Assembly (NCBI GenBank): GCA_023421955.1
Contig: JAEZSE010000036.1
Span: 1 to 64,000, forward strand
Origin: Bacillota bacterium
Lineage (GTDB): Bacteria > Bacillota > Clostridia > Christensenellales > UMGS416
Length of the DNA stretch: 64,000 bases
Direction of reading: 5' to 3'
Below are positions 1 to 7,816 of the stretch, in pieces; positions within the stretch are counted from its first letter, which is position 1; each line of letters starts with the position of its first letter. Made by a program: the position numbers and the translations under genes. The notes under the pieces are model-generated. The model ran no database searches, was not told where the DNA came from, and saw only the letters and a list, made by a program, of their open reading frames with translations.

Positions 1-2
1 AC

Positions 3-341
3 CTTGTACTGGCCAGTACATACGCCTGGGGCGTAGGCGATGCCTTCGCTGCATTGGTAGGCAAGCGGTTTGGCAAGCATAATATCCGCTTGAAGTTTGC
101 CGATCATCACAAGAGTGTGGAGGGCTCCGCCGCCATGTTTCTGACCTCCGCTCTGGCTGTTATTGTTGTCATGCTCATCCGAGGTGGTCTGAGCTTTGGC
201 AGTTGTCTGGTTATTTCCCTTGCTGCCGCTGCAGTGAGCACCCTGGTGGAGCTGTGTACCAACAACGGATTTGATACCGTCACCTGTCCCACTGCTGCCA
301 TGATCGTCATACTGCCGCTGGTGCAATTGCTTGGAGGATAA
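3..341 (+). CDS. CTP-dependent dolichol/diacylglycerol kinase-like protein, C-terminal part
   Basis: The reading frame is open to the left edge, so only the C-terminal ~112 residues are present. They contain a GVGDAFAALVGKRFGKH stretch followed by HKSVEGS, which resemble the glycine/aspartate-rich CTP-binding loop and the KS-x-EGS motif of the SEC59/DGK1/VTE5 family of CTP-dependent lipid kinases, related to phosphatidate cytidylyltransferases. The rest is hydrophobic, with two or three predicted membrane spans (SAMFLTSALAVIVVML, CLVISLAAAAVSTLV, AAMIVILPLVQLL). Known family members phosphorylate polyprenols, phytol or diacylglycerol at the membrane; the substrate here cannot be told. The next gene starts 4 bases after the stop, so the two are probably cotranscribed. 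Confidence 0.6.
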   Translation, partial: LVLASTYAWGVGDAFAALVGKRFGKHNIRLKFADHHKSVEGSAAMFLTSALAVIVVMLIRGGLSFGSCLVISLAAAAVSTLVELCTNNGFDTVTCPTAAMIVILPLVQLLGG

Positions 342-345
342 CACA

Positions 346-978
346 ATGCCCAATTCCAATTCCAAATCCGGTTCCCGAATCCTGCTTTGGTCGTTGATCA
401 TGAGCGCTCCCGGTCCCCTTGTGGTGGGCCTTGGCCTGCTTACCGGCCGCAGCTCCACCCAGATCGCGGATTTCGTCCGCAGGAGCGCCGAGCTGCTGGC
501 CATCATCATGTCTTTTGTGATCTACAAGATCACCACCAGGGACAGCGTCTGCCACAAAGAGAAGAGAGTAAAGCTGGAGCGGGGCTCCAATGCCTTTGTA
601 GGTTCGATGATGTGTATCGGTGGCAGCTTTATGATCCTCCTTGCTTTGATGTCAAAAACCACAGACAAAGGGAATGTGATCCCCGGCCTCGTCATTGCGG
701 TGTTGGGCGTGATTGTCAACACTGCTTTTTGGTGGAAATATACCAGCCTGAACAGGGCAGAGCCCAATGCCATTCTGCGGGTGCAGGCAAGGCTATATTT
801 GGCAAAAAGCCTGGTGGACAGCTGTGTTACCGTTGCGCTACTGTCGGTGGCCATCGCACCGGCATCCCCGGTTTCCTTCTGGTTGGATCTTGTCGGATCC
901 TTGATCGTTGCCCTGTACTTGATCTGGTGTGGATTCCGGACAATCTGGGAAGCTACGAATAGAGCAGACAGCAACTGA
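346..978 (+). CDS. CDF-like (cation diffusion facilitator) membrane protein
   Basis: The 210-residue product has about five hydrophobic segments (near residues 13-33, 45-62, 87-105, 116-136 and 177-198). It resembles the membrane domain of divergent cation-efflux (CDF) proteins and lacks the C-terminal cytoplasmic domain of classical CDF exporters. The ATG at 346 is chosen because a GGAGG at 333-337 sits 8 bases upstream and overlaps the end of the preceding gene. The tight spacing suggests one operon with the lipid kinase-like gene. The classical HxxxD metal-site pairs are not obvious, so metal transport is an inference from family resemblance only. Confidence 0.55.
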   Translation: MPNSNSKSGSRILLWSLIMSAPGPLVVGLGLLTGRSSTQIADFVRRSAELLAIIMSFVIYKITTRDSVCHKEKRVKLERGSNAFVGSMMCIGGSFMILLALMSKTTDKGNVIPGLVIAVLGVIVNTAFWWKYTSLNRAEPNAILRVQARLYLAKSLVDSCVTVALLSVAIAPASPVSFWLDLVGSLIVALYLIWCGFRTIWEATNRADSN

Positions 979-1029
979 TGATAGATGAACTATTTTCTTA
1001 ATTTCTCTTCAATTTATTTAAAAGGCAAT

Positions 1030-1290
1030 CAAGTTCTTTGATGATTCTCTAAAATTATGAGACATTAAATCAATTAATATCGAAATCTTTTTTAGTTCTT
1101 CATAAACATCATGGCAATTGTTGTTTTTCCGGTACCGGATTAACCATAAAAAGGAATATTGGAGTAATAGACAGCTTTTCTTTAGATATAACAAACTCAC
1201 TTTCGCTTTTAAAGAATTCACTTCAAAGCCCCATAATTTTTTTGGTTTTATCATCAAGGCCGAAAACCAGATTATGTTCCAAAATACACC
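1030..1290 (-). pseudogene. Decayed P-loop ATPase fragment
   Basis: This AT-rich gap has no intact gene, but the minus strand carries pieces of a P-loop protein spread over different frames. One frame reads NIPFYG, then a TAA stop, then SGTGKTTIAMMFMKN and another stop. The stop therefore falls inside an otherwise well-formed Walker A (G-x-SGTGKTT). A neighbouring frame upstream reads HNLVFGLDDKTKKIMGL; one downstream reads YEELKKISILIDLMSHNF. This looks like a mutated remnant of a AAA/ABC-type ATPase, perhaps from a lost mobile or defence gene. The family is not identified, and a chance match to Walker A cannot be excluded. Confidence 0.35.
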
Positions 1291-1433
1291 CCTACTATAG
1301 TATCAACGAGCTTTTGACATATTTATACAAATGAATGTTTGTCCTGTATGGGACGGGAATGAACCGTTTCGTGGAAAAGAAACATAAATTATTGATTCCG
1401 ATAGATCATAGTGAACTATAGACAGTTATGTTT

Positions 1434-1470
1434 TATAATGAATCATGTCAGGAGTTTTTCACTGACATGA
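1434..1470 (+). promoter_or_regulatory. -10 element and palindromic operator before the GH120 gene
   Basis: A TATAAT lies at 1434-1439 with no good -35 (GTGAAC at the 17-base position), as expected for an activator-dependent or weak promoter. Immediately downstream is a perfect inverted repeat, TCATGTCAG (1443-1451) and CTGACATGA (1462-1470), separated by 10 bases. It would cover the transcription start, so it may be an operator for a sugar-responsive regulator or a hairpin at the very 5' end of the mRNA. Confidence 0.5.
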
Positions 1471-1494
1471 ATATCTCAATACTGGGAGGTTATC

Positions 1495-3483
1495 ATGAAA
1501 TACTTTGTAGATGCAAATGCTGCCAAAGACGGCAATGGTTCCATTGAGAGACCATTCCGACGGATCAACGAAGCCGCCAAGCTGGCACTTCCCGGTGATG
1601 AAGTGCTGGTGGCCCCGGGGGTTTACCGGGAATATGTAGATCCGGTTCATGCCGGCACTGAAGATGCCCGCATCACTTATTCCAGTACTACACCTCTTGG
1701 TGCTGTGATCACCGGCGCGGAGCAGATGAAATCCTGGCAGCATTACAAAGAAAATGTCTGGGTATGCCGGATCGCAAACAGTGTTTTCGGTGAATACAAT
1801 CCTTATACAACTTTAGTATATGGTGACTGGTATTTTGCGACACCGAATAAACATACCGGTTGTGTTTATTTAAATGACAAGGCGCTGTATGAAACCACGA
1901 CTTTAGAAGAATGCATGAAGGGCGATGTTTATGAATGCAGCTGGGTGCCGGAAGAATCTGTTTATAAGTGGTATACCGAACAGGATACAGCTGCCGATGA
2001 AACGATCCTTTATGCCAATTTCCAAGGTCAGGATCCAAATGAGGAAAATGTAGAGATTAATGTCCGTCGCAGGTGCTTTATGCCTTCTGTAACCGGCATT
2101 GGTTATCATACGGTCAGCGGGTTCAAAATTGATAAAGCTGCCACCAACTGGGCGCCGCCTGCAGCTTTTCAGGATGGCATGATCGGTCCTCACTGGAGCA
2201 AAGGCTGGATCATTGAGGATTGTGAAATTTCAAACAGCAAGTGCGCTGGCATTTCTCTGGGCAAATATCTTGATCCTGAAAACGATCATTACTTTACCTA
2301 TAAATATGTAAAGAGCCCTACCCAGATGGAACGAGACGCGGTTTGCCGCGGCCAGTATCACGGATGGCTGAAAGAGAAAATCGGCAGTCACATCGTTCGC
2401 CGTTGTAACATTCACCACTGTGAACAGGGCGGCATTATTGGCCGCATGGGCGGTGTGTTTAGTACCATTGAGGACAACCATATTCACCATATTAATAATA
2501 TGATGGAACTTGGCGGAGCAGAAATTTCTGGGATCAAAATGCATGCGGCCATTGATGTGGTCATGCGCCGCAACCATATCCACCATTGCACGATGGGAAT
2601 CTGGTGTGACTGGGAAGCACAAGGCACACGTATCACCCAGAACCTGCTGCATGATAATCAGCGGCCATCATACGCCAAAAATCTTCCGGGAAGTATGATG
2701 TCTCAGGATATATTTGTTGAAGTCAGCCATGGTCCAACACTGATCGATAATAATATTCTGCTCTCAGACGCCAGCCTTCGTTTTGCGACACAGGGCGTGG
2801 CTATGGTTCACAACCTCATCTGTGGTGCGTTAACCGACGTCGGTGGTGGAACAACTTGGCGCTATACACCATATCACATGCCACACCGTACGGAAGTGAT
2901 GGGCTTTATGACCTTTCTTCATGGTGATAACCGTTTCTACAACAATATCTTTGTCCAGAAATGGCCTTCTGAAGATTATGTGACCTACAATGATCAAAAC
3001 GCAAATCCCAGGCGGGAAAACAGACTTGCCGGCACGCACGTTTTCGATGATTACCCAACCTATGAGGAATGGATTGCACAGTTCGATTTTTCCAAGCGTC
3101 CAAACATGATGGCTTTGGAGCCTGCTCATACAGGTCATCTGCCGGTGTGGAGCGAAGGGAATGTATATCTAAACGGTGCCAAACCATGGAAAAATGAAGT
3201 GAACGGTCTGTTCGTAGAAAGCAATGATCCGAATCTTAAGGTAGAACTGGTGGAGAAGGACGGCCAATATTATCTGAATACAAATGCATATGATTACCTC
3301 AAGGATTTCAGCGATCGGATGATCCACACCGAAATTCTCGGAAAAGCCTTCGAACCGGAAGCATACTTTGAAAACGCGGATGGAACGCCGATACGCTTTG
3401 ACGTGGACTACTTCGGAAACCATCGCGGGGTTCATGTTATCCCGGGTCCGTTCGCATCATCTGCTGATAATCTTAAGCTATAA
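1495..3483 (+). CDS. GH120-type beta-xylosidase (parallel beta-helix glycosidase)
   Basis: The 662-residue protein begins KYFVDANAAKDGNGSIERPF, the start of a right-handed parallel beta-helix domain. It shares the FGEYNPYTTLVYGDW region with the GH120 xylosidase family (for example XylC of Thermoanaerobacterium), whose usual length is about 630-660 residues. The likely nucleophile is Asp372 in GIWCDWEAQGTR and the likely acid/base Glu409 in DIFVEVSHGP, assigned by recalled family motifs. Known members release xylose from xylo-oligosaccharides by a retaining mechanism. No signal peptide is seen, so it should act in the cytoplasm on imported oligosaccharides. The RBS GGGAGG lies just before the ATG. 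It is a single gene between an operator-bearing promoter and a strong terminator. Confidence 0.75.
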   Translation: MKYFVDANAAKDGNGSIERPFRRINEAAKLALPGDEVLVAPGVYREYVDPVHAGTEDARITYSSTTPLGAVITGAEQMKSWQHYKENVWVCRIANSVFGEYNPYTTLVYGDWYFATPNKHTGCVYLNDKALYETTTLEECMKGDVYECSWVPEESVYKWYTEQDTAADETILYANFQGQDPNEENVEINVRRRCFMPSVTGIGYHTVSGFKIDKAATNWAPPAAFQDGMIGPHWSKGWIIEDCEISNSKCAGISLGKYLDPENDHYFTYKYVKSPTQMERDAVCRGQYHGWLKEKIGSHIVRRCNIHHCEQGGIIGRMGGVFSTIEDNHIHHINNMMELGGAEISGIKMHAAIDVVMRRNHIHHCTMGIWCDWEAQGTRITQNLLHDNQRPSYAKNLPGSMMSQDIFVEVSHGPTLIDNNILLSDASLRFATQGVAMVHNLICGALTDVGGGTTWRYTPYHMPHRTEVMGFMTFLHGDNRFYNNIFVQKWPSEDYVTYNDQNANPRRENRLAGTHVFDDYPTYEEWIAQFDFSKRPNMMALEPAHTGHLPVWSEGNVYLNGAKPWKNEVNGLFVESNDPNLKVELVEKDGQYYLNTNAYDYLKDFSDRMIHTEILGKAFEPEAYFENADGTPIRFDVDYFGNHRGVHVIPGPFASSADNLKL

Positions 3484-3517
3484 TCACAAGTATTAGCTCG
3501 ATATGTAGCCAAAAGTA

Positions 3518-3557
3518 ACGTCTCCCTCTGGCGTGCCAGAGGGAGACGTCCTTTTTT
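3518..3557 (+). terminator. Rho-independent terminator after the GH120 gene
   Basis: A near-perfect hairpin with arms 3518-3532 and 3535-3549 is followed by six T. The real loop is probably CGTG with an 11-14 bp stem. Confidence 0.92.
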
Positions 3558-4031
3558 GTATTGTATGGACCATTTATACCAGCTTGAAAACAAGAAGAGG
3601 AGGAGTGCAGAATTTTTTTATGAATTTGAAGCAAGAATTTATTTTCATGCTTTTGACCCTTTATTTCAAACCTTTCCCCTGCAGACACAAAGAAACCATC
3701 TCGGACTTAGCTGGTTTTCATTGTATCAACGAATGATGATTGATATGGCACCCCAAGGGGGTGAATTTATATCGCATGTTACCGGGAGGTCCATCAGCAC
3801 CTGAAGGCGCCTGCTGCTGGATCCGCAGGCTCACATCATAAACGCATCCATAACGCTTGCCGGGTGGAGGGAGCATCACCACCACACGGTCAACATAGAG
3901 CAGAACCAACCGCCTCGGCTCTTCCGGGGGCTTTTTTTATTGTGCATATCAAATTTGTATTGGTTTGGTTGCACTATACAGAAATAATTGTTATATTTAT
4001 CAAGTTGACTGGTTGAATTTTGGAGGCAGGT
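3558..4031 (+). other. Intergenic stretch with a possible recombinase remnant and a terminator-like hairpin
   Basis: No convincing intact gene is visible. On the minus strand, 3718-3909 reads LLYVDRVVVMLPPPGKRYG..YDV, which loosely resembles the C-terminal end of large serine recombinases; it has no usable start context and may be a remnant. A hairpin GCCTCGG / CCGGGGGC (3912-3931) followed by seven T could end plus-strand transcripts. The last ~90 bases are AT-rich and probably hold the promoter of the next gene, but no clear -35/-10 pair stands out. Confidence 0.3.
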
Positions 4032-6824
4032 ATGAACAGATTATTACGTTTGTTTTCAGCGTTGATCCTTGTGTTCTCTATCGTGACTCCGTGCCAGCGT
4101 GTATACGCTATTGACACAACTCCTCCTACGCTTGTAAGTAGCTATCCGGCCAACGGTGCTATTGATGTTAACTTCACTTCCTCATCACTGGATTTCGTAT
4201 TTACATTCTCAGAACCCGTTGAAGTCAGGAATGAGTTGGATGGTTTTGCAACTGCTGGTTCAATCAATGGAAATAATCGTTGCATAAGTGTTGTAATTAA
4301 TCAGAGTGGAAATATTACAGAGCCAGCGTTGTCGTACACTGTAAACAATAATGTTGTTACAATATCACCTGGTTATTACTCGAACTGGAGTACCACCAAT
4401 AATGATGTGACTGCGACGATCACCATAGCAGCGGACAGTGTGAGGGATTTAGCCGGAAACCCTGTTTCAACAAGCACAATTTTTCTCACAGGGATCGATT
4501 CTGCAGCACCCTATGTGACAGGTTATGTTCCTGCAACGACGAACACATTAATAAATATGAATGACTCAGTGATTGTCTACTTCTCAGAACAGGTGCAAGC
4601 AGGCAGCCAATATGACAGTATTACCGTCATACAAAACGACACAGGTGATTCGATACCGATCAATAAAACTATCAATGGATCGACTATGACTATTAATCCA
4701 GAAGATGGAACATGGGGAGACGGGGACGACCATACATTTACTTTAAGCTGGTTTGCGGGTGCACTGACGGATCGTGCTGGACTATCGTGCCCGGCGCTTA
4801 GCGGGCGAACTTTTAAAACACGAGATGGAGTAAAGCCCAAGCTGGTAGCTCATTATCCACTCGACAGTGACAGTGGAATTCTGAATACCACCACCATTAC
4901 TATGGATTATTCCGAACCTATCTTTCGGACCGGAAATCTTGATAATGATATGGATGACCCTGTTGTTGTAACAGTGAATGGAGTGTTCTGTCCTATTAAT
5001 CTTGGAGTAACAGGACAAAATCTAGACAGATTAACAATATCACCGGCTGCTGGCAAGTGGGCTAATGACAATGAGGGGTATCTGGTTTGTGTTACAGTGA
5101 AGACAGGTGCTCTACGCGATGATTATGGAAACAATATTGATCAAGACTCGTCGTTTAGCTTTACACTCAAAGACAATATTCCTCCTGTTATCAACGCAAC
5201 AGATCCGCTGAATAACGGGACTTTAGTGAATGGAAGCGCCCCATGTACGATTACATGCACGAAGCAAATTGTTCAAGGAGAAAACTGGGACAATATTAGT
5301 GTAGAATACGACGGAAGTCCAGTATCCATTACCAAACAGATTTCAGACAAGACTTTATCACTATCACCTGCATCCGGTACATGGGATAATAGCGATGGTG
5401 TGGAGTACAGCGTTATCGTGCCAGCTGGAGCGATTAAGGACAAGTCCGGAAACAGCTTGGCAAATGATTACTTTATGGGGTTTAGTACTGTCGCCCCGGC
5501 CCATCCGAGCGAGGTTGCTGTACACTTCGATTTGCAGTATGGCGGCAAGGTGATGGACACCGTAGTTAGTTATGATACACCAGTTGCTAAGCCAGTGGAT
5601 CCAATCCGAAGCGGCTATAGATTCAGCGGCTGGTATGCCGAATCAGCCTGCAATACACCCTGGGATTTTACAGCTACAATTCAGGAAGATACAACAATTT
5701 ATGCAAAATGGGTTTTGGTGTCGTTAAGTGCTCCTAAACCTGTGTCGGCTGCTTCGCTACAGTATAACAGCATACTTGTTAAGTGGAGTGCGGTTGAGAA
5801 CGCAACTGGCTATGAGGTGTGGCGAGCCGCAACATCAACGGGTACATACTCTCGTGTTGGGACTACTCAGGCAACAAGTTTTACTGTTTCAGGGCTTACA
5901 ACAGGGACAACATACTACTTCAAGGTCAGAGCGACTGGGACGGGTGCATCTACGATATACAGTAGCTTCTCTTCTGCTGTAGCTGCAAAGCCGATTCCTA
6001 CAGCACCGACATCACCTAAAGCGACACCCGTGACCTACAACAGCATTAAGGTGACATGGGCTGCGGTAAGCGGGGCAACGAAGTATGAGGTGTATCGTGC
6101 GGCTTACAGCACAGGAACCTATACTCTACTGACAACAACGTCCTATCTCTACTACACCAACTCCAGCGTGAACACCGGTGCTGCCTATTACTACAAGGTG
6201 CGGGCCTACCGGCTGGTGGGCAGCACAAAGGTGTATGGTCCGTTCTCCGCCGTGGCATCTGCCAGGACTGCTCTGGGCACTCCCAGCTCGGTGAAAGCAG
6301 CGCCTGTCACCTACAACAGCATCAAAGTTTCCTGGGGCGCTGTAACAGGTGCGTCGGGGTATGTGGTATACCGTGCAACATCGAGCACAGGTACCTACGC
6401 ATCTGTAGGCTCATCCACATCTACCAGCTTCACCAACAGCAACACCGGTACCGGCATTACCTATTACTACAAGGTGTGTGCTTACCGCACGGTGGGCAGT
6501 ACGAAGGTGTACAGCCCATATTCCGCCGCAGCATCCGCCAAGACAGCCATTGGCGCACCCACCACGATCAAAGCCGCACGAGCCAGTTCCACCAGCATCA
6601 AGGTGAGCTGGAGCTCGGTCACCGGAGCGACGCGGTATGAGGTGTGGCGCAGCACATCATCCGGCGGCACCTACACACTGGTGGCAACGACGGCTTCATT
6701 GTATTACACCAACGGAAGCCTGACCACCGGCAAGACCTATTACTACAAGGTGCGTGCTTATCATCTGGAGGGCAGCACGAAGGTGTATGGGCCATGGTCG
6801 AAGGTGGTTTGTGCGAAACCTTGA
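4032..6824 (+). CDS. Large secreted Ig-like / FN3 surface protein
   Basis: The start at 4032 is set by GGAGG 5 bases upstream and by the signal peptide that follows (hydrophobic to about residue 25, VYA cleavage). The 930-residue protein has four Big_5/SbsA-like Ig domains, each opening with a PP-x-[VL]-x-x-[TS]-x-P signature (about residues 28, 155, 264 and 380). Then come one Flg_new (InlB B-repeat) domain (about 493-563, GYRFSGWYAE and YAKWV) and four fibronectin type III domains (about 566, 658, 750 and 842) with recurring YYYKVRAY strands. There is no LPXTG, SLH or membrane anchor, so attachment is unclear. The codon and base use of the Ig half is more AT-rich than the FN3 half, suggesting a mosaic. 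Adhesion or glycan binding is likely but unproven. Confidence 0.85.
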   Translation: MNRLLRLFSALILVFSIVTPCQRVYAIDTTPPTLVSSYPANGAIDVNFTSSSLDFVFTFSEPVEVRNELDGFATAGSINGNNRCISVVINQSGNITEPALSYTVNNNVVTISPGYYSNWSTTNNDVTATITIAADSVRDLAGNPVSTSTIFLTGIDSAAPYVTGYVPATTNTLINMNDSVIVYFSEQVQAGSQYDSITVIQNDTGDSIPINKTINGSTMTINPEDGTWGDGDDHTFTLSWFAGALTDRAGLSCPALSGRTFKTRDGVKPKLVAHYPLDSDSGILNTTTITMDYSEPIFRTGNLDNDMDDPVVVTVNGVFCPINLGVTGQNLDRLTISPAAGKWANDNEGYLVCVTVKTGALRDDYGNNIDQDSSFSFTLKDNIPPVINATDPLNNGTLVNGSAPCTITCTKQIVQGENWDNISVEYDGSPVSITKQISDKTLSLSPASGTWDNSDGVEYSVIVPAGAIKDKSGNSLANDYFMGFSTVAPAHPSEVAVHFDLQYGGKVMDTVVSYDTPVAKPVDPIRSGYRFSGWYAESACNTPWDFTATIQEDTTIYAKWVLVSLSAPKPVSAASLQYNSILVKWSAVENATGYEVWRAATSTGTYSRVGTTQATSFTVSGLTTGTTYYFKVRATGTGASTIYSSFSSAVAAKPIPTAPTSPKATPVTYNSIKVTWAAVSGATKYEVYRAAYSTGTYTLLTTTSYLYYTNSSVNTGAAYYYKVRAYRLVGSTKVYGPFSAVASARTALGTPSSVKAAPVTYNSIKVSWGAVTGASGYVVYRATSSTGTYASVGSSTSTSFTNSNTGTGITYYYKVCAYRTVGSTKVYSPYSAAASAKTAIGAPTTIKAARASSTSIKVSWSSVTGATRYEVWRSTSSGGTYTLVATTASLYYTNGSLTTGKTYYYKVRAYHLEGSTKVYGPWSKVVCAKP

Positions 6825-6860
6825 GTCAGTTGCTTTTTAGTAGAGGTTTTTCAACATTTA

Positions 6861-6895
6861 CGGAGGGCTCTCATCGTTGAGAGCTCTCCGTTTTT
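6861..6895 (+). terminator. Terminator after the Ig/FN3 protein
   Basis: Arms CGGAGGGCTCTCA and TGAGAGCTCTCCG around a TCGT loop, followed by five T. Confidence 0.93.
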
Positions 6896-7018
6896 GCATT
6901 TGTCTCTATTTCTGTAGCACACCATTCGCATTGCTTTGCTCATTACATAATGCCAAACGGGAAATTTCCACACAGAAAATGGCACATGGAGATATATTGG
7001 GAGTTATATGGATATGGG

Positions 7019-7048
7019 AAAAGAGCTCTCATCACTGAGGGCTCTTTT
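7019..7048 (-). terminator. Terminator of the tRNA operon (symmetrical)
   Basis: Arms AAAAGAGCTCTCA and TGAGGGCTCTTTT around TCAC. It has an A-tract on one side and a T-tract on the other, so it can work in both directions. It lies just past the 3' end of tRNA-Glu on the minus strand. Confidence 0.85.
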
Positions 7049-7075
7049 CTTGTCGCATATTAACATGCGAATTGC

Positions 7076-7150
7076 TGGCACCCCCAAGGGGACTCGAACC
7101 CCTGTTACCACCGTGAGAGGGTGGTGTCCTAACCACTAGACCATGGAGGC
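7076..7150 (-). tRNA. tRNA-Glu (anticodon CTC)
   Basis: The minus strand folds into a full cloverleaf. The acceptor is GCCTCCA/TGGGGGT with a G-U first pair, then discriminator G and an encoded CCA. The anticodon stem CCACC/GGTGG encloses CTCTCAC, giving anticodon CTC, and the T loop is GTTCGAGTC. It lies 4 bases downstream of tRNA-Gln in the same transcript. Confidence 0.97.
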
Positions 7151-7154
7151 ATAT

Positions 7155-7228
7155 TGGCTGCGGGACTAGGATTCGAACCTAGGCAAAATGAGTCAGAGTC
7201 ATTTGTGCTACCGTTACACTATCCCGCA
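7155..7228 (-). tRNA. tRNA-Gln (anticodon CTG)
   Basis: A cloverleaf with acceptor TGCGGGA/TCCCGCA, G discriminator and encoded CCA. The anticodon loop CTCTGAC gives CTG, decoding CAG. It is the first gene of a two-tRNA operon. Confidence 0.97.
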
Positions 7229-7246
7229 ACGTTTAGTGCGAATGGT

Positions 7247-7276
7247 ATTTTAGCATGGTCCGGCAGCTTGTGTCAA
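7247..7276 (-). promoter_or_regulatory. Promoter of the tRNA-Gln/tRNA-Glu operon
   Basis: Read on the minus strand: consensus TTGACA (7271-7276), 18-base spacer, TAAAAT (7247-7252). The start of transcription would fall about 10 bases before tRNA-Gln. Confidence 0.8.
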
Positions 7277-7380
7277 CTTCTTTATTCAAAAGATGAAATG
7301 CCTGTTTTTGTCATTCGCTGCTTGCCGCCGTAGCGACATTGTGCTACTGTGTTTGCATCCAATTGATCTTTGGAGGCATA

Positions 7381-7626
7381 ATGATGCCTGATCGGAAGCA
7401 AGACAGCAATCTCAATGATTCTGCTGAAAATGGGTTGAATGCAGCCAAACCAGGTGGCTTCCACCCTGTAGTAAAAATGCTGATCGGTATGGCACTTGCG
7501 CTTGCGGTGTTCATCGCGCTTTATTTTATTGATTTTGCTCTCATACATCTGATATGGAGCGTTCCTGCTCTGGCCCTATCTGCTTTGCTGATTTTTAGCG
7601 GCTCAAGGAAACTCCGCCAAAAGTAA
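7381..7626 (+). CDS. Small two-span membrane protein, unknown function
   Basis: An 81-residue protein; the start is set by GGAGG at 7372-7376. A charged N-terminal part (about 30 residues) is followed by two hydrophobic segments (about residues 32-51 and 54-72) and a basic tail, SGSRKLRQK. No known family is recognised. It stands alone between the divergent tRNA promoter and the cyclic-di-GMP gene. Confidence 0.65.
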   Translation: MMPDRKQDSNLNDSAENGLNAAKPGGFHPVVKMLIGMALALAVFIALYFIDFALIHLIWSVPALALSALLIFSGSRKLRQK

Positions 7627-7816
7627 CATCTCTGCTGAGACCATATTCAATCTCATCATAACAAATACAATCCACCCTGCCACATACCAATGGCGCTATT
7701 TGCCATGCGATCAATGAATTCATTCATCGTAAAGTTTAAATGTTTTGTTTTTGGGTATATAGCAATTACGCAACGGAAATTGATGTGATCAAACTGCGAA
7801 GTGAAAGGAGAAAGAC

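Noticed and set aside
3718..3909. Minus-strand frame resembling the end of a large serine recombinase
   Set aside because: Only about 40 residues of weak resemblance, no start or catalytic domain; kept as a remark, not as a gene.
7727..7760. TAAAGTTT as a sigma-D (flagellar) -35 before the cyclic-di-GMP gene
   Set aside because: No GCCGATAA-like -10 at the right distance.
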